Shown: positions 43,272-52,876 of the stretch, in pieces
Layout of the letters: every line of letters starts with the position of its first letter
How positions within the stretch are numbered: the stretch's first letter is position 1
The notes under the pieces: generated by a model
Told to the model about the DNA's origin: nothing
Databases searched by the model: none
The model's input: the letters and a program-made list of their open reading frames with translations, nothing else
Made by a program: the position numbers and the translations under genes
DNA from: Sphingomonadales bacterium
GTDB taxonomy: Bacteria; Pseudomonadota; Alphaproteobacteria; Sphingomonadales; Sphingomonadaceae
Reading direction: 5' to 3'
NCBI GenBank assembly: GCA_012032285.1
Contig: JAAURJ010000005.1
Coordinates: forward strand, 1-64,000
Length of the DNA: 64,000 nt

Positions 43272-43985
43272 ATGGCTACTGCAATATTGGTAGATGGAGC
43301 CTTTTTTTTAAGACGGTTCAAACATTGTTTTCCAGACCATAAAAGAGAAGACCCAGTCAGCGTTGCGCATGGATTAATGCTGCTTGTCCATTGGCATATG
43401 GCATTACGCATAGGTCCGTCGCAAATAACACAGCAAATCTCTAATAATGGGCCTCAATTGCTGGAGACGCCAAGCCTATACCGTATATTTTTCTATGATT
43501 GTCCACCACTTACAAAGCGGATGCACAAGCCTATAAGCCAAACTTCTATAGTATTTAGTAAAACCGAAGATGCGATTTTTAGAATCGCATTACATGAGGA
43601 AATTCAAAAACTTCGTAAATTGGCAATTCGCTTGGGCCGTTTAAATGACACTTCCAAATGGCGCTTGAGTGAACAAGCAACTGCACGATTGATTAAAGAT
43701 CCAACATTATTCGTTCCTACAGATGACGATTTTGAAATTGATACGAAACAAAAAGGGGTCGATATGCGACTGGGCTTAGACGTTGCCTCTCTTGCATTCA
43801 AACGCCAAGTTGACCAAATTGTAATCGTAGCTGCTGATGCTGACTTTGTGCCAGCCGCTAAACTAGCAAGGCGCGAAGGTATTGACATTGTTTTGGATAG
43901 AATGAGCGATCACAGAGCAGCCAAAGACCTTATTGAACACGTAGATGGAATAAGAGACTGCTTTTTACCCAAACCCTATGATTGA
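43272..43985 (+). CDS. NYN (PIN-like) domain protein, putative ribonuclease
   Basis: AILVDGAFFLRR, KGVDMRLGLDVASLAFKRQVDQIVIVAADADFVPAAKLARREGIDIVL. Locally AT-rich. Confidence 0.82.
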   Translation: MATAILVDGAFFLRRFKHCFPDHKREDPVSVAHGLMLLVHWHMALRIGPSQITQQISNNGPQLLETPSLYRIFFYDCPPLTKRMHKPISQTSIVFSKTEDAIFRIALHEEIQKLRKLAIRLGRLNDTSKWRLSEQATARLIKDPTLFVPTDDDFEIDTKQKGVDMRLGLDVASLAFKRQVDQIVIVAADADFVPAAKLARREGIDIVLDRMSDHRAAKDLIEHVDGIRDCFLPKPYD

Positions 43986-43991
43986 AAATTG

Positions 43992-45233
43992 ATGATGCAG
44001 ATTCCCGGAAATATTGATCCTGTTGTTACGCCCCGTGTCATTACGCCGCGCAAGGATGGGCGTGTTGATTTGCTGGGCCTTACCCATTTGCAGATTCAAC
44101 AGACGCTGGCGGAATCGCAGATGGATGCAAAGACGGCGAAGCTGCGATCAAAGCAGATATTCCATTGGATATATCACCGCGGCGTTACCGAATTTGCCGA
44201 CATGACCGACATTAAAAAAGAAATGCGCCCCTGGCTGGAGCAGCGCTTTGTAATTGGCCGCCCCCATGTTGTGCAGGAACAAATTTCCGGCGACGGCACG
44301 CGCAAATGGCTCTTGCGCAGCGATGATGATCAGAAATTTGAAATGGTCTTCATCCCCGATGCGGACCGGGGAACGCTCTGCATCAGCTCCCAGGTTGGAT
44401 GCACGCTCAACTGCCGTTTCTGCCACACCGGCACGATGCGGCTGGTGCGCAATTTGACGCCGGGGGAAATAGTGGGTCAGGTAATGCTCGCCCGCGACAG
44501 CCTTGGCGAATGGCCAAGGGGCAATATGGCGGTGCCCGGCGCCGATGAAGAGGATGACGAGATCGGCCATTATAGCGCCGATGGTCGGATGTTGACCAAC
44601 ATTGTGCTGATGGGCATGGGCGAGCCGCTGTATAATTTCGACAATGTCCGTGATGCGATGAAGATCGTTATGCATGGCGATGGCCTTGCCCTGTCGCGGC
44701 GACGGATCACGCTTTCGACTTCGGGCGTGGTGCCGATGATGACACGGGCAGGGGAGGAGATTAACGTCAACCTCGCCGTATCGCTGCACGCGGTGACCAA
44801 GGAAATCCGAGACGAGATTGTGCCGCTGAACCGCAAATATGGTATCGAAGAGCTGCTTCAGGCCTGTGCCGATTATCCCGGTATTTCCAACGCCCGCCGC
44901 CTGACATTTGAATATGTCATGTTAAAGGACAAGAATGACAGCGATGAAGACGCCTATGAATTGATCCGATTGATCCGTAAATATAATCTGCCTGCGAAGG
45001 TTAATCTGATACCCTTTAACCCATGGCCGGGTTCGCCCTATGAATGTTCGTCACCGGAACGGATTAAACGTTTTTCCAGCATTATTTTCGAAGCGGGGAT
45101 TAGCGGCCCTGTCCGAACGCCGCGGGGACGTGATATCATGGCGGCCTGCGGGCAATTGAAATCGTCATCCGAGAAAAAAAGCCGCGCCGAGCTTGACCGG
45201 CTCGCCGAAGAGAAATTGGCGGCGCTGAATTAG
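43992..45233 (+). CDS. rlmN: 23S rRNA (adenine2503-C2)-methyltransferase
   Basis: [11 protein letters not shown] radical SAM motif, [34 protein letters not shown]. Confidence 0.96.
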   Translation: MMQIPGNIDPVVTPRVITPRKDGRVDLLGLTHLQIQQTLAESQMDAKTAKLRSKQIFHWIYHRGVTEFADMTDIKKEMRPWLEQRFVIGRPHVVQEQISGDGTRKWLLRSDDDQKFEMVFIPDADRGTLCISSQVGCTLNCRFCHTGTMRLVRNLTPGEIVGQVMLARDSLGEWPRGNMAVPGADEEDDEIGHYSADGRMLTNIVLMGMGEPLYNFDNVRDAMKIVMHGDGLALSRRRITLSTSGVVPMMTRAGEEINVNLAVSLHAVTKEIRDEIVPLNRKYGIEELLQACADYPGISNARRLTFEYVMLKDKNDSDEDAYELIRLIRKYNLPAKVNLIPFNPWPGSPYECSSPERIKRFSSIIFEAGISGPVRTPRGRDIMAACGQLKSSSEKKSRAELDRLAEEKLAALN

Positions 45234-45359
45234 TGATAGGTCACGGTTCAGCCGGTAAAAAAGAATAAGTATTTTCGCTATCTCATCCTTTCTGTGAATG
45301 ATGGGCGACTTTTGGGCAAGTTTGCTATAACAGCTTTATACCGGCCAGTTTTTGTCATG

Positions 45360-45390
45360 AAAAAGGGCGCCGCAACGGGCGCCCTTTTTC
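45360..45390. terminator. Bidirectional terminator between convergent genes
   Basis: AAAAGGGCGCC-GCAAC-GGGCGCCCTTTTT. Confidence 0.9.
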
Positions 45391-45411
45391 CAACTCAGTT
45401 TTTGCGGAGGT

Positions 45412-46539
45412 TTATGCCGCCGGTTTGATATAAACCTCTACGCGGCGGGCGGCGGCATCGTCGCCGGAACCCTGTGTCACCGCTTCGGGTTTGATCAGCT
45501 CGGTCGATGTTTCGGCAATGCCGGCTTTCACCAGATCGGCCTGCACGGCCTGCGCCCGGTTTTTCGATAGCTCGGCATTTTTTGCCGCATCGCCGCGCGG
45601 GTCATTATAGCCTGAAATACCAAGCACAGCGCCCGGATTTTTTGCCAGATAGGCTTTGAACTTTTCGGCGATCGGCGCAAATTGATCCGAAACATCTGTT
45701 TTAGCAGTGTTAAAATAAACCTTCGCCACCGGCCTTCCGTCGCGCAGCTCCAGCGTAGCGCCAGAACCGGTTGGCACCGCAGCCGATCCTTCAGCGGTGA
45801 CGCCTGCAAACACATCGTCAGCCTCTGGTGCTGCCGCCGCGACATTGGCGGCATCTTCCGACGGCACTTCGGCGGGTGCAGTCACTTCGCTAGCCGGAGT
45901 TTCGGATGTGACGGGCACCGCATCCTTGTCCCCACGCAGAAAGAACCACCAGATCAGTCCGAGCAACAACAAAGCGCCGAGCAGCCACCATAGCCAGCTC
46001 AGACCGCCACCGCTGCTATCATCTTCATCATAGCTACGCGCCGCATAAGCGGGTTCAGCCGCTGGTTCTGAAACGGCTGGCGCTGCACTTATGGTCGCCG
46101 CCGGGGTTGCATCATCGGCTGCGGCTGCACCGCCCATGCTGGCAATGCCCAATGCACCTGCACCGGCCGCCGCTGCACCTGCTGCTAAACCCAAGCCGCC
46201 GGAGGAGGCTGTGCTCGCACCGCCGAAAATGCCCAATGCGCCCAAATGCTGGGCGAGCAGATAATAGACGGTGACACGGTTTTTGAATGTTACGTCTTTC
46301 ATCCGTTCGCCAACGGCGGCGATTGCACCATCCAATTCGCTATCTGTATTGGTCAGGCCCAGTTTCTTCTTCAGGTAATTTTCGCGGACCAGGTCCAGTT
46401 CTTTTTGATCTTTATAGGCAACCAATTGCCCATCTCTGCTTTGCAAGGCGATACCGCAATAATTGACAATGGCGTTTATCACGCCATCATCAGCATCGGC
46501 ATCGTAACGTTTTACGTCGATTGCCCAGTCTTGAGCCAT
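45412..46539 (-). CDS. DUF2853-like N-terminus fused through a TM to an OmpA-family domain
   Basis: N-terminal helical domain (DWAIDVKRYDADADDGVINAIVNYCGIAL...VTVYYLLAQHLG), TM WLWWLLGALLLLGLIWWFFL, OmpA GISGYNDPRGDAAKNAELSKNRAQAVQ. Confidence 0.78.
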   Translation of the reverse strand: MAQDWAIDVKRYDADADDGVINAIVNYCGIALQSRDGQLVAYKDQKELDLVRENYLKKKLGLTNTDSELDGAIAAVGERMKDVTFKNRVTVYYLLAQHLGALGIFGGASTASSGGLGLAAGAAAAGAGALGIASMGGAAAADDATPAATISAAPAVSEPAAEPAYAARSYDEDDSSGGGLSWLWWLLGALLLLGLIWWFFLRGDKDAVPVTSETPASEVTAPAEVPSEDAANVAAAAPEADDVFAGVTAEGSAAVPTGSGATLELRDGRPVAKVYFNTAKTDVSDQFAPIAEKFKAYLAKNPGAVLGISGYNDPRGDAAKNAELSKNRAQAVQADLVKAGIAETSTELIKPEAVTQGSGDDAAARRVEVYIKPAA

Positions 46540-46755
46540 AGTCAGTCTCCTTCCCTTTCGGACCGGACTCAGGGGGAGGTCCGGTAATTCCATTATGGCT
46601 CTGCTTCCAGTATAATCAAGACGTTATGACGCCAATCAATCATCTGACTTGAAGCTGTTATGTTTGTGCCATATCAAATGACGTAAAGCTAATCGTCTTC
46701 AAAGGCGCCGGAAATAACCATAAGCATCCGTGTCGGTGCAGAAAGAGGAAAATAT

Positions 46756-48000
46756 ATGGCTTTGCTGGAACGCTTGCTGCACGGACGAATCCAAAATGGA
46801 ACATTAACAATCATCCGCGCCGATGGATCGCAGGCCACATTGGGCGCAGCGGCACCGGGATGGCCGGATATTATCTTAAGGATCAAATCGGCAGGAGCCG
46901 AACGTCGGATATTGACCAACCCGGCGCTGGGTCTTGGCGAAGCGTTAATGGATGGCAGCGTTAGTGTAGATGATGACGATATTATGGGGCTAGTAGCGCT
47001 CGTCCGCGGGAATAATCCTTGGGAGAAAGGCGGAAAGCTGAAACCCGAAACGCCTGTAAAAAATGCGCTGTCCATGGCGCTGCGCCCACTCCAACAGCTC
47101 AATAATCTAACCAATTCACGGTCCAATGTGGCGCATCATTATGATCTGTCGAATGATTTTTACCGTCAATGGCTGGATACGGATATGCAATATAGCTGCG
47201 CCTATTGGGCAGACGGTGTGGCAACATTGGAACAGGCACAATTGGCCAAAAAGGCGCATATCGCCGCCAAGCTGTATTTGCAGCCGGGGCAACGGGTGCT
47301 GGATATTGGATGCGGTTGGGGCGGGATGGCGCTTTATCTAAACCGTGTTGCCGATGTTGATGTTCTGGGCATTACCCTGTCGCAAGAACAGTTGAAACTG
47401 GCGCAGGAACGCGCAAGCGCGGCAGGGGTGTCGGACCGCGTCAAATTTGAGTTGATTGACTATCGCGATCTGGCGAAGCGCGAAGCGCAAGGATTTGACC
47501 GCATTGTGTCTGTCGGTATGTTCGAGCATGTTGGCGTTCCGCAATTTGATATGTTTTTTCGTGCAGTCAGCAATTTGATGCGTGATGAAGGGGTGATGCT
47601 GCTCCATACAATCGGCCGCATGGGTGGCCCCAGCACAACCGATGCTTTCACCCGAAAATATATCTTCCCGGGCGGCTATATCCCCGCACTTTCCGAAACA
47701 CTTGCGGCCAGCGAGAAGGTGAAGCTGATCCATAGTGATATTGAAAATCTACGCATTCATTATGCGAAAACTTTGCGCGAATGGTATAAACGGGTGCAGG
47801 CGGTGCGCAGCGATGTCATCGCGCAATATGACGAAAAATTCTACTCCATGTGGTTATTCTATCTGGCGGGAGCGACGGCTGCCTTTGAAAGCGGGGGGAT
47901 GTGCAATTATCAAATCCAATATATCCGCCACCGTATCAACCTGCCTTTGACCCGGGATTATATGGCGCAGGCGGAAAAGGATTATCTGGCAAAGGGGTGA
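46756..48000 (+). CDS. cfa: Cyclopropane-fatty-acyl-phospholipid synthase family methyltransferase
   Basis: VAHHYDLSNDFYRQWLD, VLDIGCGWGG, SVGMFEHVG. Confidence 0.93.
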   Translation: MALLERLLHGRIQNGTLTIIRADGSQATLGAAAPGWPDIILRIKSAGAERRILTNPALGLGEALMDGSVSVDDDDIMGLVALVRGNNPWEKGGKLKPETPVKNALSMALRPLQQLNNLTNSRSNVAHHYDLSNDFYRQWLDTDMQYSCAYWADGVATLEQAQLAKKAHIAAKLYLQPGQRVLDIGCGWGGMALYLNRVADVDVLGITLSQEQLKLAQERASAAGVSDRVKFELIDYRDLAKREAQGFDRIVSVGMFEHVGVPQFDMFFRAVSNLMRDEGVMLLHTIGRMGGPSTTDAFTRKYIFPGGYIPALSETLAASEKVKLIHSDIENLRIHYAKTLREWYKRVQAVRSDVIAQYDEKFYSMWLFYLAGATAAFESGGMCNYQIQYIRHRINLPLTRDYMAQAEKDYLAKG

Positions 48001-48016
48001 AAAAAGCTTGTTTGGA

Positions 48017-48032
48017 TAGGGGCCTGACCCTA
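48017..48032. repeat. Short dispersed repeat TAGGGGCCTGACCCTA, copy 1
   Basis: Identical 16-mer at 59981-59996; near-matches at 54260 and 56845. Confidence 0.6.
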
Positions 48033-48042
48033 GCACGGGCAA

Positions 48043-49323
48043 TTATATCAATAATCCCACCGAATGGATGATCAAGCCAACCATACCGCCGACCAGAGTG
48101 CCGTTGATGCGGATGAATTGCAGGTCGCTGCCCACGGCATTTTCAACCCGGTCTGTGATGGTGCTGGCGTCCCACCCTTCGATGGTATCGGACACCAGGG
48201 TAACGATATTATCGCCATAATTTTCGGTGGTGCCGACAATGGCGCGGCGGGCGAATCGGTTGATTTGCCGTTTCAGCTTCTCATCCTTTTGCAGCGACCC
48301 GCCCAATTTGGTCAGCGCCTTGCCCAATTGACCCGCCATGGTCGCATCCGGGTTGCGTGCCGCCTTTAACAACCCCTCACGCCCCTGTTGCCACAAGCCG
48401 TCAATCCATATGCCAATTGCGGGGTTATCGAGCAGCTGCAATTTCCATTCATTGATCCGTTTCTGAGTCATTTTGTTATTGATCAGGTCGTCGGCAAATT
48501 GTGCAAGGCCCTCCTCACCCTTTTCGCGCAAGGGGTGATCGGGATCGGCCGCCATTTCGGCGATCAGCTTGTTCAATCCCTTAACTATGGCGTCGGCGAG
48601 CCGAGTATCCAGCCCGGTCCATTTCATAATTCCGCTGGCGCGTTCTTCCACCATGTCGCGGATCACTTGTTCATTGGCTTCCAGCGTTTTGGCGCTCCAC
48701 CCGATTATGCTATCGAGCACCGCCATATGCCGGCGTTCCTTAATCGCGGCCTTTAACATCTGTCCCAATAACGGCGCTATATCTAGTTTTTGAAGTTGTT
48801 GTTTCAGCGCTTTTTTGGCCTCATTGCCCAGCCGTTCGTCATCCAGCGATGACAGCATATCGCCGAGAAGCCGCGATGCGCCTGAACGCATCCGGCCTTC
48901 TCCGCCAGACGGATTGGCCAAAAAACGCCCAGCCGCGCCCGCCACATCCATATGACGCACCCGCTTTGCCACAACTTTGGTGGTCAAAAAATTGCCGCGC
49001 AGGAAATTGGCGAGCGTAACGCCTATCCGGGTTTTATTATTGGGAATGATGGCGGTGTGCGGGATGCGGATTCCCAGCGGATAGCGAAACAGGGCGGTAA
49101 CCGCGAACCAGTCGGCAAGTCCGCCGATCATCCCCGCTTCGGCAAAGGCACGCAAAAATCCCCAATTTTCGTCAACGCGGGTTTCCAGATATTTGGCTCC
49201 GACAAAAATAATCGCCATGACGACCAGCAAGGCAGTTGCGACGATGCGCATTTGCCGCAGCTCCTCCTGACGCTTCAAATAGCGCTGCGCCTCCGGCTTA
49301 CCAAGTTGCGACAGGGACTTCAC
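48043..49323 (-). CDS. DUF445 family membrane protein
   Basis: AFAEAGMIGGLADWFAVTALFRYPLGIRIPHTAIIPNNKTRIG. Confidence 0.9.
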   Translation of the reverse strand: MKSLSQLGKPEAQRYLKRQEELRQMRIVATALLVVMAIIFVGAKYLETRVDENWGFLRAFAEAGMIGGLADWFAVTALFRYPLGIRIPHTAIIPNNKTRIGVTLANFLRGNFLTTKVVAKRVRHMDVAGAAGRFLANPSGGEGRMRSGASRLLGDMLSSLDDERLGNEAKKALKQQLQKLDIAPLLGQMLKAAIKERRHMAVLDSIIGWSAKTLEANEQVIRDMVEERASGIMKWTGLDTRLADAIVKGLNKLIAEMAADPDHPLREKGEEGLAQFADDLINNKMTQKRINEWKLQLLDNPAIGIWIDGLWQQGREGLLKAARNPDATMAGQLGKALTKLGGSLQKDEKLKRQINRFARRAIVGTTENYGDNIVTLVSDTIEGWDASTITDRVENAVGSDLQFIRINGTLVGGMVGLIIHSVGLLI

Positions 49324-49341
49324 AGATGAGAGCTTTAGCCG

Positions 49342-52300
49342 TTATTCGGCCGGTTGCAACCCGCCGCTGTCGGGGGAGGGACCGCTTGGCTGCGGCCTAT
49401 CGGATGCCGGACGGGCAGATTTTTCCTCATCCTCCGGGCGATAGGTTAACAGCGTGCGGCGCAGCCACGGCCCAACGCGGCGTTCAAAACCATCGGCCAG
49501 GCTGAACCCCGCAGGCACGATCAGAAGAGTGAGAACCGTCGAAACAATCAGGCCGCCTATCACCACCGTTCCCATAGGCGCACGCCATGCGCCGTCACCC
49601 GACAGCGAAATCGCCGTTGGCACCATGCCTGCGGTCATCGCCACTGTGGTCATCACAATCGGCTGCGCACGTTTGTGCCCGGCGTCCATGATCGCTTGAA
49701 ACTTTGGAACGCCGCGGGCCATTTCTTCAATTGCAAAGTCGATCAGCAGGATCGAATTTTTGGAGACAATTCCAAGCAGCATTAGTACCCCGATCAGCAC
49801 GGGCATAGATATGGGTTGCCCCACCAGCCAGACAAGGAATATTCCCCCCAAAGGCGCAAGCGCAAGCGAACCCATATTGACAAGCGGGGACATCAGCCTT
49901 TTGTAAAGCAGGATCAACGTGGCAAGCACGAGCAGCACGCCTGCGACCAGTGCGATGATGAAGTTGAAAAACAATTCAGCCTGCCATTCCTCTTCGCCAA
50001 AGGGCGCATTGGATACACCGGTGGGCAGGTTTTTCATGATCGGCAGGTCATAAATGGCGGTATTAGCTTCGCCTTTGATGATATTGGGAGCAAGGTCAGC
50101 ACCCACAAAAATCCGGCGGCTTTGGTTGTAACGCTGGATCGCTGTTGGTCCTGCGCCATAGCTGATGTCGGCAACGCGGCTCAGCGGAACGGTCGCGCCC
50201 GAGGCAGTCGGCACTGGCAGGTTGCGTATGGTTTCAATATTCTCCCGCGAATTTTCATTCAACATGACGCGGATCGGAATTTGCCGGTCGGATAGCGAGA
50301 ATTTTGCGGCATTCTGGTCAATCTCGCCCAAAGTTGCAATCCGGATTGTCTGGCTGAGCGTGGCGGTGGTGATGCCCAATTGCGCCGCAAGATTGGCGTG
50401 GGGACGAATTACAATTTCCGGACGGCTGAGGTCCGCCGCAATGCGCGGGGCAACCACCAATTTGTTCAGTGACTTCATCTGCTCAACCAATTGGGCCGCA
50501 GCTTGTTCAAGCTTATCGGGGTCTGACCCTGTCAGCATCACCGAAATGTCGCGCCCCGTGCCGCCTCCGCCGCTTTGCGAACGGAAAGTGACCCGCGCAT
50601 CGGCGATTTTTTGAAGTTCTGGCGCCAATGCCCGTTCAAACTCGATCGAAGTTTTGTCGCGGTCTTTCTTTAACGACACAAAAACCGTCGAACTGCCCTC
50701 GCGGACGCGGGTAAGTGCGCGTTCCACTTCGGGCTGCGCATACATAAGGTCTGATACTTGGTCGGCAATCTTTTCAGATTGCTCAAGTGTGGTGCCAGGA
50801 ACGGTTTCAATTTCTACCCGGCTATCATCAATATTGATCGTTGGTTGAAACTGCGCCGGTGTGCTGGCGAACAAGAGTGCAGTGACTAAGAAAGAGAAAT
50901 AACCAATAATCAGCATCCATACACGCCGGTCTGAATAACGGGCGGCGAGATATTGATAGGATTGATACATCCGCATACCGAACAGGCGGGATAGCAATCC
51001 AGACAGTTTTAACAGGGCATAGCCTGCGGCAAAGCCGATCACCATGAGCAGGAGAAGCTGAATAAACTCCAGCGGTTTTTCGATCAGATACCATAAGGCC
51101 GCATCCTGATCGGCAATGACTGCGCTTGCGATATCCTTTGGAATTTCAAGCCCGCTGACCATTTGGTGCAGGGAAATGACCAGCCCTGCCGGGACGATGA
51201 GCAACAACAGGCCTAGGATTATCGCGCACAGCGTATAGAGGAAACGGTTGCGGATACCGGGCAATGCGTCCCTTTGAGCCTGCATTTTCGACCGGTCGAG
51301 CGTGCCGCCTAAAATCTTCATATACCGATCCATCATCGGGCCTTCGCCATGTTCGGCATGACCCTTTGATTTGAGGAAGTAAGCTGCCATCATCGGGGTA
51401 ATCATCCGCGCGACGGCAAGGCTCATCAAAACGGCGAGCACGACGGTGATGCCGAAATTCTTAAAAAACTGTCCCGATATGCCGGGCATTAAACCCACGG
51501 GCAGGAACACCGCAACGATACAGAAAGAAGTAGCCACCACCGCAAGGCCGATTTCGTCGGCGGCGTCAATCGACGCCTGATAGGCGCTTTTGCCCATGCG
51601 CATATGCCGCACGATATTTTCAATCTCCACAATGGCATCATCGACCAGAACGCCAGCGACCAGGCCAAGCGCAAGCAGCGAGAGGAAATTGAGATTAAAG
51701 CCCATTAAATCCATGAACCAGAATGTCGGTATGGCCGATAAAGGTATTGCCACTGCGGAGATCATAGTTGCCCGCCAGTCGCGCAAGAACAGGAACACAA
51801 CCACCACCGCAAGCAAGGCGCCCTCGATCATCGCCGCCATAGAGCTTTTATACTGGCCGCGTGTATATTCGACGCTGCTGCCTAAATTGATAAATTCGAC
51901 GCCGGGATTTTCCGTGGATATCTGCTTCATCACCGCTTCTGCTTCGTCATAAACGGCGACATCGGATGCACCGCGCGAGCGGGACATGGCGAAATTGACC
52001 ACTTCGCGGCCCTTGACCTTGCTGATCGAGCTACGTTCACCCACCGAATCCTGCACCGTTGCGATGTCGGACAATTTGATAGAGCGGCCTGCGCCCAGCG
52101 GAATTTCGATCTGCGACAGCGCATAGGCGGTGTCGGCATTGCCCAAAACCCGCACCGATTGGCGCGTCCCGCCCAGCTCCGCCCGCCCGCCTGCTGCGTT
52201 GACATTCACTTGTCGCAAGGCGCCATTAATCTGCGCCGCGGTCACTCCCAAAGCCTGAATTTTTTCCGGCTTCATGATCACACGGATTTCGCGGTCTACA

Positions 52301-52845
52301 CCGCCAAAACGGTCCACCTCAGCCATGCCATCAACGGATAAAAGCCGTTTTGATACAGTATCATCGACAAACCAACTCAGCTGTTCAATGGTCATATCAT
52401 CGGCCTTAACCGCGAAATAGCCAATGGGTTCACCAACAATATCCACCTTTGTGATACGCGGTTCCAATATCCCGTCGGGCAGCGAGCCGCGCACCTGATC
52501 GACAGCATTTTTGACTTCACTCACCGCTTCGGTGACATCAGTGCCGATTTCAAATTCGACAAAAGTGTTGCTGTTGCTCTCGCTGGCGGTGGAGCTGATA
52601 TTTTTGACGCCGTTAATGCTGCGTACGGCGGATTCAACCTGCTGTGTGATCTGGTTCTCAATTTCGGTTGGCGCTGCGCCAGGTTGAGAAATGCTGACAT
52701 TTACGGCAGGAAACTCAACGTCCGGATTGTTGACAATATCCATGCGGGCAAAGCTGAGAATCCCGGCCAAGGTAAGCGCCGCGAACAACACAAGCGGGAC
52801 AACCGGATTGCACGTCGACCAGGCGGAAATATTACGCAGACTCAT
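49342..52845 (-). CDS. RND efflux permease with enlarged central region
   Basis: HAE1-type motifs (LALGLVAGVLVDDAIVEIENIVRHM, SKNSILLIDFAIEE); 1167 aa with extra TM-containing insert. Confidence 0.93.
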   Translation of the reverse strand: MSLRNISAWSTCNPVVPLVLFAALTLAGILSFARMDIVNNPDVEFPAVNVSISQPGAAPTEIENQITQQVESAVRSINGVKNISSTASESNSNTFVEFEIGTDVTEAVSEVKNAVDQVRGSLPDGILEPRITKVDIVGEPIGYFAVKADDMTIEQLSWFVDDTVSKRLLSVDGMAEVDRFGGVDREIRVIMKPEKIQALGVTAAQINGALRQVNVNAAGGRAELGGTRQSVRVLGNADTAYALSQIEIPLGAGRSIKLSDIATVQDSVGERSSISKVKGREVVNFAMSRSRGASDVAVYDEAEAVMKQISTENPGVEFINLGSSVEYTRGQYKSSMAAMIEGALLAVVVVFLFLRDWRATMISAVAIPLSAIPTFWFMDLMGFNLNFLSLLALGLVAGVLVDDAIVEIENIVRHMRMGKSAYQASIDAADEIGLAVVATSFCIVAVFLPVGLMPGISGQFFKNFGITVVLAVLMSLAVARMITPMMAAYFLKSKGHAEHGEGPMMDRYMKILGGTLDRSKMQAQRDALPGIRNRFLYTLCAIILGLLLLIVPAGLVISLHQMVSGLEIPKDIASAVIADQDAALWYLIEKPLEFIQLLLLMVIGFAAGYALLKLSGLLSRLFGMRMYQSYQYLAARYSDRRVWMLIIGYFSFLVTALLFASTPAQFQPTINIDDSRVEIETVPGTTLEQSEKIADQVSDLMYAQPEVERALTRVREGSSTVFVSLKKDRDKTSIEFERALAPELQKIADARVTFRSQSGGGGTGRDISVMLTGSDPDKLEQAAAQLVEQMKSLNKLVVAPRIAADLSRPEIVIRPHANLAAQLGITTATLSQTIRIATLGEIDQNAAKFSLSDRQIPIRVMLNENSRENIETIRNLPVPTASGATVPLSRVADISYGAGPTAIQRYNQSRRIFVGADLAPNIIKGEANTAIYDLPIMKNLPTGVSNAPFGEEEWQAELFFNFIIALVAGVLLVLATLILLYKRLMSPLVNMGSLALAPLGGIFLVWLVGQPISMPVLIGVLMLLGIVSKNSILLIDFAIEEMARGVPKFQAIMDAGHKRAQPIVMTTVAMTAGMVPTAISLSGDGAWRAPMGTVVIGGLIVSTVLTLLIVPAGFSLADGFERRVGPWLRRTLLTYRPEDEEKSARPASDRPQPSGPSPDSGGLQPAE

Positions 52846-52876
52846 AGTTTATTCCCATTTATCGCGGCACATTCCA

